From the NCBI GenBank assembly GCA_963742725.1, contig CAVUMX010000003.1, positions 2,356,001 to 2,420,000 on the forward strand: a DNA stretch of 64,000 nucleotides, read 5' to 3'. Positions 42,981-49,858 of this stretch are shown here, piece after piece (the first letter of the stretch is position 1; each line of letters opens with the position of its first letter). This stretch comes from CAVVAL01 sp963742725 (lineage in GTDB: Bacteria > Actinomycetota > Actinomycetes > Mycobacteriales > Cryptosporangiaceae). A program made the translations under genes and the position numbers. Below the pieces are notes generated by a model, which had not been told where the DNA came from, made no database searches, and was given only the letters and a program-made list of their open reading frames with translations.

Positions 42981-44233
42981 CGGCCACGCTGCTTCGCGAA
43001 CGCGCGCGCCTGGGCGATGCGCTCCGGACCGGTCGGGTGCGAGGAGAACAGTCCGTACACGATCGGGTTCGGGTCCAGATCGGAGATGTTCTTGACCGAG
43101 AGCCGCCGCTGCATCGCGATGAACGTCTCCGGGTCGCCGGTGAGTTCGAGCGAGTGCGCGTCGGCGCGGGCCTCGATCCGGCGCGAGACCAGGTTCTGGA
43201 CGGGCATAGCCACGAACCCGACGACCGTCACGATGGCGAGCAGCAGGCCGAGAGCGCGCGGATCGCCGGCCGACTCGATCCCGGCCCGACGGAGCAGCGG
43301 CGCCCACCCGAGCAGCAGGTACAGCAGGCACGCGCCGGCGGCGGTGCCGAGCGCCCCGATCGCAGTCCCCCACAGCACGTCGTTGCGTTTGGCGTGGCCC
43401 AGCTCGTGGGCGACGACCAGTTCCACCTCGGCGTCGGGTGCCTCGCGCAGCAGCGTGTCGTAGACGACGATGCGCCGACTCGCCCCGTACCCGGAGACGT
43501 AGGCGTTGAGCGCGTTCGTCCGCCGGGACGCGTCCGCGACCAGCACGTCCTTCACCGGAACGCCGTCACGGGCGGCCAGCTCCATCAACTCGGTGCGCAG
43601 CGCGGACGCCGGCATCGGCGTGAACTTGTTGAAGATCGGCTCGAACAGGACCGGGTACGCGAACGACAGCGCGAACACCAGCGCCGCCCCGCCCGCCGCG
43701 ACCAACGCCCACCACCAGCGCGGCGCCGCCCGGACCACCGCGAAGAACAGCAGCGACCCGACAGCGCCCAGTACCGCGCCGACGGCCCACGCCTTGGCCA
43801 CGTCGATCCACCAGCTACCCCAGGTCTGCGTCGACAGGCCGTACTCACGCAGCACCACCTCCGCGCGCATCGCGAGCGGCACCGCCGCGACCTGGCCGAT
43901 CAGCCCGAGCGCCAGCGAGCCGAACAGGGCCTGCCACGCCCAGCCCCCGCCGAACGGACGCGCCACGAGCTCCACCAGCCGGGCACCCCACGGCGTGAGG
44001 CCGAGGCCGAGCGCGATGACCATGCCGAGCCCCAGGTTGGCGAACGACAGGGGCCGCAGCTCGCGGTGGAACCGGTTCTCGCGGGCGTGCTGTTCGGGGG
44101 TGTAGTCGGGGCTCACCGTCACGGGTTCGCCGCCGCCGGGCGTATGGCTCCACGGCGTGCTGACGGCCAGTACGGCGACGAGCGCCGCACCGAGGAGGAC
44201 CAGGGCAGCAAGCGCGGCGGTACGACTCGTCAC
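42977..44233 (-). CDS. M48-family membrane metallopeptidase
   Basis: A 418-residue CAAX-protease-like (Ste24/HtpX type) enzyme with about six membrane helices. The zinc site is VVAHELGHAKRND (HExxH) with the third ligand Glu in EARADAHSLELTGD. RTNALNAYVSGYGASRRIV is typical of Ste24 homologues. Bacterial members degrade misfolded membrane proteins. GTG 44233; coupled to pimB' downstream. Confidence 0.85.
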   Translation of the reverse strand: MTSRTAALAALVLLGAALVAVLAVSTPWSHTPGGGEPVTVSPDYTPEQHARENRFHRELRPLSFANLGLGMVIALGLGLTPWGARLVELVARPFGGGWAWQALFGSLALGLIGQVAAVPLAMRAEVVLREYGLSTQTWGSWWIDVAKAWAVGAVLGAVGSLLFFAVVRAAPRWWWALVAAGGAALVFALSFAYPVLFEPIFNKFTPMPASALRTELMELAARDGVPVKDVLVADASRRTNALNAYVSGYGASRRIVVYDTLLREAPDAEVELVVAHELGHAKRNDVLWGTAIGALGTAAGACLLYLLLGWAPLLRRAGIESAGDPRALGLLLAIVTVVGFVAMPVQNLVSRRIEARADAHSLELTGDPETFIAMQRRLSVKNISDLDPNPIVYGLFSSHPTGPERIAQARAFAKQRGR

Positions 44234-44258
44234 GGTGCGATCATCGCAGGCGGGTCCG

Positions 44259-45761
44259 TCAGGGGTGGAGCTGCTCCCGGACGTACTCGCGCCACAGCGT
44301 GACGAACTGCTCGGTCGTCAACCCCAGGACGGACCTTAGCCCGCTGTCGAGCGACGCGTCGGGATCGCCCGGCCCGGCGCTCACCTCCCGGTACAGCCGG
44401 ACCAGCCCCTGCGCGCCGATCCGCTCCGCCACGAGCCGGCACGCCAGCCACGACTCCTGGTAGGCCTGCGCCAGCCGCTGCCCGTCCGGGGCGAAGGACG
44501 CCTCGCCGGGCAGCCGGTCGGGCACGGTGCCGGCCCGCACCTCGGCCGCCAGCTCGCGCGCGACCTGCCGCGGCGAGTCCGGCTCCCCCGCGTACGCCAC
44601 GTAGTCGGCGAACCCCTCCGACAGCCAGTACGGCGTGGCGTCGCTGGTCACCGCCCGTGTCGCGACGTGGGTGATCTCGTGCCGCATGACGACGGCCCGG
44701 CCGTCCGCGCGGAGCTTGCCGAACGGCCCGGGCACGACGACGATCCGCGCCCCGTCCGCGGTGACGGCGGCGAGTTGCCGCACGTCACCGGTTTTCGGGA
44801 CGAGCGCGGCGGCCTCCTCGTCATCGCCCGGCCGCAGCACGACGACCTTCTCCTGCCACGGCCCCCACACTGCTGTGACGCGCGGAACCGCACGGTCGAC
44901 CAGCTTCGCCAGCTCGTCGAGCGGCGCACCCCGGTGGCCGAGGACGAGCGCATGCCTGGTCCTGACAGCGGCCACCGGCCCGAAATCCCACAGCGCGCGC
45001 TCGGTGACGAGGCCGATGTCGCGGAAGTCGTCGTCGCCGCCGAGGTACCAGCGCTCGCCACGGCGCACGAACGTCAGGTGCTGCCGCTGGAGGACCGGCT
45101 GCCCGTCGAGCGCATACCGCAGCTCCACCTCGCCGGCCCAGACGCGCGCGCCGTACCGGGCTGCGAGGCCGGCCGGCACCGGATGCACCCGTTCCGGCGC
45201 GGCGTCGAAAGACAGATCTTTGATGGGGACGTCGGCCAGGTTGGCGAAAAGCGCGGCCTGGCTGGCGCGGAAGCGGTCGCCACGCGGGTCGACGCCCGCG
45301 AGGAACGCGTCGCGGTCACGCCGCAGCAGCGCGGACGAACGGGTCACCAGTAACGCGTTGATCGCCGCCACGTCGCTCGCGGCCAGGGCCGTGGCGGTCG
45401 GATTGGCCGTGGGGCCGCCCGGCCTGCTGTCCGGCCGCGCGAGAACGCCCGCCGCCAGCGCGATCTCGGCGGTGATCAGCACCAGCGCGACGGGGAACAC
45501 CCATCCCGGCAGGGACCGCCGCCTTGCCGCCGCGCCCGCCACCCCACTCCCGTGCCCCACCTGCGCCACGCGCGCCGATGCGCCCCGTCCTGAGTCGGCC
45601 CGGCTTGAGTCACCTCGACCAGACGCTGTTCGGCCTGAGTCCCCCCGTCCTGAGTCCCCCCGTCCTGGTCCCCGTCCTGAGTCGGCCCGGCTTGAGGCGG
45701 CGTCGCCGCCCGGTGGCGGAGTCGGGCGGGGAGACGGCGATGGCCCCGCGCGATCGTGCAC
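44259..45761 (-). CDS. Membrane-anchored gluzincin-like protein (HEITH)
   Basis: A 500-residue protein predicted as a disordered Ser/Arg/Gly N-terminus with repeated RADSGRG and GDSGRG units (residues 24-62), one membrane helix (about 87-107), and an extracytoplasmic part. The latter contains an NTF2-like segment and a metalloprotease-like domain with HEITH (361-365) and a downstream Glu382 in LSEGFADYVAY, the HExxH...E pattern of peptidase-MA proteins. GTG 45761 lies inside a hairpin (45739-45770) that looks like the terminator of the upstream gene, so the true start may be further in, for example at the GTG before AQVGHGSGV. Confidence 0.7.
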   Translation of the reverse strand: MHDRAGPSPSPRPTPPPGGDAASSRADSGRGPGRGDSGRGDSGRTASGRGDSSRADSGRGASARVAQVGHGSGVAGAAARRRSLPGWVFPVALVLITAEIALAAGVLARPDSRPGGPTANPTATALAASDVAAINALLVTRSSALLRRDRDAFLAGVDPRGDRFRASQAALFANLADVPIKDLSFDAAPERVHPVPAGLAARYGARVWAGEVELRYALDGQPVLQRQHLTFVRRGERWYLGGDDDFRDIGLVTERALWDFGPVAAVRTRHALVLGHRGAPLDELAKLVDRAVPRVTAVWGPWQEKVVVLRPGDDEEAAALVPKTGDVRQLAAVTADGARIVVVPGPFGKLRADGRAVVMRHEITHVATRAVTSDATPYWLSEGFADYVAYAGEPDSPRQVARELAAEVRAGTVPDRLPGEASFAPDGQRLAQAYQESWLACRLVAERIGAQGLVRLYREVSAGPGDPDASLDSGLRSVLGLTTEQFVTLWREYVREQLHP

Positions 45762-45784
45762 GGGGCCATCCGGACGGGACTGGC

Positions 45785-46792
45785 TCAGGACGGCCGCACC
45801 GCCCCGGCGATCGTGCCGCCGCCACGTCTGACCGGGACGACCCGCACCACGTCGCCGCTCTGCGGTGCGTGGATGACGTTGCCGCCGCCGACGAACATCG
45901 CGACGTGGTGGATTGTCGGCACGCCGTAGAACACCAGGTCACCGGGCATGAGTTCGGCCAGCGCAACCTTGGGGAACGAGGCGTACTGCTTGCGTGCCGA
46001 GTGCGGCATGCTCACGCCCACCTTCGACCAGGACCGCATCGTGAAGCCGGAACAGTCGTAGCTGCCCGGCCCGTCGGCGCCCCACTCGTACGGCTTGCCC
46101 TGCTGGGCGTAGGCGAACCGCAGGACCGTCGCGGCGCGCCCCGACGCAGGACCGTCGTACGTGCTGATCACCGCGGTGCTGCCGGACCCGCCGCCGAGGC
46201 GCGCCTGCATCAGCTGCCACTTCGCGAGGTCCTTGGTGATCGTGGACCGCTTGTCGCGCAGCGTCTTCTCGTGCGCCATCTGCTTGGCGAGTTCGGCGTC
46301 GACCTTGGACTTCGTGACGTCGAACTGCTTCTTCGAGGCCAGCAGTGTGTCCAGGTCGGCGCGTTGCGTGTTGCTCAGGTACTGGAGGAAGGCCACCTGG
46401 TCGAGGAACGTCTGCGGGGACCCGCTCTCCAGCAGGGACGAAAGCGCGCCGGTACGGCCGCCGTAGTACGCCTTGCCGGCGAAGTCGGCCAGTTTGGCCT
46501 CGTACCCGCCGACCTGGGCCTGGAGCTGCTTGGCGCGCGGCTCCAGAGCGTCCACCTTCGCCTTGCTGGCCTTCATGTCCTCGCGGGCGTCGTTGTACTG
46601 CTCAGTCGCCAGCTCCATCTGGTGTGACAGCGTCTCGACCTTTTTCTGCACCTCGGCAAGGCTCGGATCCGCCGACGCCGGGGTCTGGAGCAACCCGAGG
46701 GTCAACGCCGTGACGGCGGCCAGCGCGAGAACACGACGCGTGCTGGTGGAGCCGGGGTTGCGGGATGCCGTGAGCGCTCGTGCAGGGTTCAC
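45785..46792 (-). CDS. NlpC/P60 peptidoglycan endopeptidase (RipC-like)
   Basis: A 335-residue secreted hydrolase: signal peptide (hydrophobic segment RVLALAAVTALTLGLL, cleavage near ASADP), a coiled-coil region (about 45-150), and a C-terminal NlpC/P60 domain with catalytic Cys in YDCSGF, His in IHHVAMFVG and a further polar residue in NVIHAPQ. It cleaves peptide stems during growth or division, and the coiled coil fits activation by FtsEX as for RipC. GTG 46792 follows GAAGGAG directly after a c-di-AMP riboswitch; the longer frame to 46843 overlaps that riboswitch. Confidence 0.9.
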   Translation of the reverse strand: MNPARALTASRNPGSTSTRRVLALAAVTALTLGLLQTPASADPSLAEVQKKVETLSHQMELATEQYNDAREDMKASKAKVDALEPRAKQLQAQVGGYEAKLADFAGKAYYGGRTGALSSLLESGSPQTFLDQVAFLQYLSNTQRADLDTLLASKKQFDVTKSKVDAELAKQMAHEKTLRDKRSTITKDLAKWQLMQARLGGGSGSTAVISTYDGPASGRAATVLRFAYAQQGKPYEWGADGPGSYDCSGFTMRSWSKVGVSMPHSARKQYASFPKVALAELMPGDLVFYGVPTIHHVAMFVGGGNVIHAPQSGDVVRVVPVRRGGGTIAGAVRPS

Positions 46793-46802
46793 GAGTCGTC
46801 GT

Positions 46803-46970
46803 GCTCCTTCAGCTCGGACCGCCACCGCGGAACGAGGGTTCACAGCGCCCTGTCGCGCCTTGCCGCACCATGTGCGGTCAACCCCGGATCCCTGGTTCCC
46901 CGGCTCGGCACCCGGCCGTGACCGGTGTCGAATCGGCGGTGGCCCCGGAGGTCGACCATGTTTGTCGACG
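46803..46970 (-). ncRNA. ydaO-type cyclic-di-AMP riboswitch
   Basis: The leader before the NlpC/P60 gene, read on the minus strand, contains in order CACCGCCGATTCGACACCGG, GTGCCGAGCCGGGGAACC, GGGGTTGACC, a GCACATGGTGC-type hairpin and GGCGGTCCGAGCTGAAGGAG. The CCGCCGA, GGGGAACC and GGGGTGA-like boxes and their spacing match the ydaO/yuaA family known upstream of cell-wall hydrolases in actinobacteria. C-di-AMP binding normally switches expression off. Boundaries are approximate. Confidence 0.75.
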
Positions 46971-47149
46971 CCAGCTCAGGGGCCGCGCACCAGGCTAGGG
47001 GTGACGCCGTTAGCGGATCAAGCACGCGCGGTAAAAGTTTCGCACCAACCTGTGAAGGTCCCACCGATCCCACCCGCCACCCAGGCACCCACAGCCACCC
47101 CGGGGATAGCCAACGAGCCACCCACCGGCCGCCCGCTGCCGCCTGGCCA

Positions 47150-47226
47150 GCCCACGCCAACCAGCCGCGCGCCCGCGCTGCCAGGCCATCCCACGCCAAC
47201 CGCCGCGCGCCCGCGCTGCCAGGCCA
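47150..47226. repeat. Imperfect 38-40-bp tandem repeat
   Basis: Two units each containing CCCACGCCAACC, CCGCGCGCCCGCGCTGCCAGG. The region 46971-47268 between the riboswitch and the next gene shows only this repeat and Pro/Ala-coding low complexity in every frame; I see no convincing gene. Confidence 0.6.
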
Positions 47227-47268
47227 GCGGCGCTCCGCCCCCACCACGCCGAGCACCGGCCCGGGCAC

Positions 47269-47484
47269 TCAGCCGGCGCGGCGTCTTGTTCGGGTGCGCG
47301 CGGGCCGTTCGGCCGGCACCAACCGGAGCTGGGGCACCATGCCCGCGTCGGCGAGCACGGAGAGGGCCCTGCGGTCGGTGTCGTCGAGTTCGACGCCGGA
47401 CGGCGGCGCGCCGAGAAGCACGGTGACGACGCAGTCGCCGCACGCGAGTTCGCGGACCGTGCAGGTGTCGCAGTCGATGAGCAT
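47269..47484 (-). CDS. Small CxxC protein (71 residues)
   Basis: A short protein starting MLIDCDTCTVRELACGDCVV, with four Cys that could bind metal, then a helical middle and a basic tail. Codon use is normal and the ATG follows GAGGGTG. I have seen similar short proteins next to NlpC/P60 genes in actinobacteria but know no function. Confidence 0.65.
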   Translation of the reverse strand: MLIDCDTCTVRELACGDCVVTVLLGAPPSGVELDDTDRRALSVLADAGMVPQLRLVPAERPARTRTRRRAG

Positions 47485-47611
47485 TTCACCCTCCGCAGAG
47501 ACGGAAATGTGCCTGCTGACCGGCTCGCGCCGGCGCTGTCGATCAGGACGCTAGGACCCGGGTACGACACAAAATCCCCGCCCGGATCCACCCCTTGACG
47601 ATACCTCGCCC

Positions 47612-47627
47612 TCGAACATATGTTCGA
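47612..47627 (+). promoter_or_regulatory. LexA (SOS) box
   Basis: TCGAACATATGTTCGA is a perfect palindrome and a perfect match to the actinobacterial LexA box TCGAAC-N4-GTTCGA. It overlaps the -10 region of a promoter TTGACG (47595-47600), 17 bases, ATATGT, and the next ATG lies 4 bases after the box. Confidence 0.8.
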
Positions 47628-47631
47628 ACAC

Positions 47632-48003
47632 ATGGCAGCTGACAACTGGACCGAAGTACACCGTCACGCGATGGCGCTCCTGCGGGCCGTGGTCGTGTGG
47701 AACCCCGACTGGAACTCCGCGCGATGGCAGGCGATGTGCCCGCACGTCGCACGGCTGACCCGCATCATGCAGACCGTCTACGCGCTCGACGGGCCAGGTA
47801 CCCGCCCGTCCGACCCTGAACGGTTGGTCGAGCTGGTGGCCGCGGCCGTCGTCGCCGCGTCGGCCTGCGAGCACCACGCGATCGACGACGGCGGGCCGGA
47901 ACGCGGCGTCAAGATCGCAGGCGCCACCCTCGGCACCGTCCTGACCAGGCTCGGCGCCGACACGAACGACGTGACCCGGCGTCAGCTGGCGCACGTCCGA
48001 TGA
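47632..48003 (+). CDS. Probable SOS-regulated protein of unknown function
   Basis: A 123-residue, mostly helical protein starting MAADNWTEVHRHAMALLRAV, with VWNPDWNSARWQAMCPHVAR and a C-terminal half rich in Ala, Val and acidic residues. No signal peptide, membrane helix or known catalytic motif is visible. ATG 47632 is preferred over the ATG at 47620 because the latter lies in the LexA box and the transcript probably starts near 47630. The box predicts induction by DNA damage. Convergent with the NYN-domain gene. Confidence 0.7.
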   Translation: MAADNWTEVHRHAMALLRAVVVWNPDWNSARWQAMCPHVARLTRIMQTVYALDGPGTRPSDPERLVELVAAAVVAASACEHHAIDDGGPERGVKIAGATLGTVLTRLGADTNDVTRRQLAHVR

Positions 48004-48113
48004 CGCGGCTGGCCCGCGCCGGCCGGTCCGCGCTCCGGCTGGCCGGGTCGGCCGTCATCCGCGAACTCCCGACGCGCCCACCCGGCGAGGCGACTGAGCC
48101 GTCCGGGGTGGTG

Positions 48114-49481
48114 TCAGCCGCGGCCGAGTCGTTGCAGCAGGACGATCGAGGCCACGGGGTAGGCACCCGCGCGGCGTACCCCGTCCGCCACCTCCTTGTC
48201 GGAGGAGACGACGATGACGGGCCGCCCCGGCGGCTCCGCCCGGACGAGCCGGCGGATCAGCTCGTCCGCGGTCTCGCCACGGCGGCTGAACAGCACGCGC
48301 ACTCCGCGCGGGGCCACCGGCGCGACCGGCAACCGCTCCGCGCCGTCGAACACGATGGTGATCTCGATGCCGGTCTGCGCCGCGACGCCACCGAGGCGGC
48401 TCACGAGCCTGGTCCGCTGCTGTTCCAGCGACGCGTCGGCGAAGCCGGTCTTGGTCACGTTGTAGCCGTCGACGACAAGGTGCGCCTTGGGCAGTCCCAG
48501 CAGCTGGTCGAGGCGCGCCGGGTCGTCGGCGGCCCAGCTCTGGCGGGTGCCGGCCGAGTCGGTGCCGGTCTCGGCGGCACTCGCCGCCACCAGGTCCGCC
48601 GGCAGCTGGCTGGCGGGGTTGAGCGCCAGCTCGCGGCGAAGTCCCTGCGCGGCCTGCCCGATCGTCTCCAGGAGCAGCCAGAGCCGCGCCTCGTCGACGG
48701 CCCGTCCCTCCCGGTTGGCCTGCCGGCCAGTTTCCAGTTCGGACTCCAGATCGGCCAGCCGCGACCGCAGGCGCCGCAACTCCGCGTCCTGCGCGGAGGA
48801 GGTCGCGGTGGTCCGGCCCCGCTCGGTCGAGAGCGCGTCCTGCGCCCGCTTCGTCTCGTGTTCGGCCGCGCGCAGCGCCTTCGTCAGCTCGCGCACGCGC
48901 AGGCGCAGTTCCTCGGCTTCCGCCCGCGCCGCGCTGACCTCCGCCCGCAGCTTCTCCACATCGGACCGCGCGCCCGCCCGCGCGCGTTCCAGCTGCTCCG
49001 TCAGGCGTTCCACGTCGCGGATCCGCGCGCGCAGCTCCGCCTGTTCCACCTCGTCGTCGAGAGTGCTCGACGCCGCCGCCACCAGATCCGTCCATCCGTG
49101 CGGGCGCGCCAGGTAGGCGAGGGCGGCGACGTCCACCGGGTCGGCGGCGGCGGGCGGCGTTCCACCCGCCACGGCTTCACCGAGCGCCCCCTTCGCCTCC
49201 ACGGCCCGCGCGGCCACCCGCTGACGGAACAGCAGGTCGGTGGCGAGCTGCGCGGCGATCGCCGAACCGCCCAATTTGGCCCGGCGGGTAGGGGTGAAGC
49301 GGGCGAACGGGCGCAGCGCGGTCGGCACCTCGTCGGCGCCGAGATACGGCAAGGCGTCAGCGACCAGCGTCACCACGCGCTGTCGCACCGGCTCCGGCAG
49401 GACGATGTCCACCGGCGCCTCCGCCGAACCGTTCACCGTGCCGTTGACAGGCTCGGTCTCCGGTCGCGCTGGCTCGGTCAC
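48114..49481 (-). CDS. NYN-domain (YacP-like) RNA-binding/RNase protein with coiled coil
   Basis: A 455-residue protein: an N-terminal helical domain (about 20-140), a long heptad-rich coiled coil (about 145-280, EVEQAELRARIRDVERLTEQ) and a C-terminal NYN/PIN-like domain with Asp in HLVVDGYNVTKTGF, Asp in ITIVFDGAERLP and VVSSDKEVADGVR. The NYN fold is a metal-dependent RNase family. Similar actinobacterial proteins are annotated as RNA-binding. GTG 49481 overlaps the stop of the zinc-ribbon gene (GTGA). Confidence 0.8.
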   Translation of the reverse strand: MTEPARPETEPVNGTVNGSAEAPVDIVLPEPVRQRVVTLVADALPYLGADEVPTALRPFARFTPTRRAKLGGSAIAAQLATDLLFRQRVAARAVEAKGALGEAVAGGTPPAAADPVDVAALAYLARPHGWTDLVAAASSTLDDEVEQAELRARIRDVERLTEQLERARAGARSDVEKLRAEVSAARAEAEELRLRVRELTKALRAAEHETKRAQDALSTERGRTTATSSAQDAELRRLRSRLADLESELETGRQANREGRAVDEARLWLLLETIGQAAQGLRRELALNPASQLPADLVAASAAETGTDSAGTRQSWAADDPARLDQLLGLPKAHLVVDGYNVTKTGFADASLEQQRTRLVSRLGGVAAQTGIEITIVFDGAERLPVAPVAPRGVRVLFSRRGETADELIRRLVRAEPPGRPVIVVSSDKEVADGVRRAGAYPVASIVLLQRLGRG

Positions 49482-49714
49482 GGTGCGCCTGGCCGCCGTT
49501 CGAGCGAGACGGTCTCGGTGCCACGACACCAGCGACAGCTCACGGTCTCCACCTGCTCGGCCAGCACCTCGCGCTCCTCCACAGCTGGCTCTCCCGCCAG
49601 GTCTACATGGACGAACTCCCTGGTGCGCACGGTACGCACGACGTCGAACCGGGTCAGGTTGCCGCACTGCGTGCAGCGCCAGCGGGTCAACGCGGAGGGC
49701 GAAGGCGTCGGCAT
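49478..49714 (-). CDS. Zinc-ribbon protein (78 residues)
   Basis: A small protein with RWRCTQCGNLTRFDVVRT and ETVSCRWCRGTETV: four Cys in two CxxC pairs, a zinc-ribbon. Between them lies a variable loop. ATG 49714 with GACACT 7 bases upstream (leaderless). Coupled to the NYN-domain gene, so both may act on RNA. Confidence 0.7.
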   Translation of the reverse strand: MPTPSPSALTRWRCTQCGNLTRFDVVRTVRTREFVHVDLAGEPAVEEREVLAEQVETVSCRWCRGTETVSLERRPGAP

Positions 49715-49858
49715 GGTCGACAGTGTCCCACCTTGGAGGCCCGTTGACGCGCGGTAACGGCAGGCCGCGTCGCCGCGACGGCTGGTCACCGGCTCGTAAC
49801 CGCCCGTGTCGCGACGCCCCACCAGGTTTTGTCGGTACCGACCCCTACCGTGCGCCAC

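Noticed and set aside
47040..47268. Possible gene coding a Pro/Ala-rich protein
   Set aside because: All frames are repeat-derived, with no start signal; treated as tandem-repeat spacer.
46473..47426. 317-codon plus-strand frame over the riboswitch region
   Set aside because: No ribosome site, overlaps the NlpC/P60 gene and its riboswitch, and has repeat-driven composition.
48000..49757. Plus-strand frame starting with the end of the SOS gene
   Set aside because: Opposite the NYN-domain gene; composition is typical of an antisense frame. No separate gene is supported in 48004-48113.
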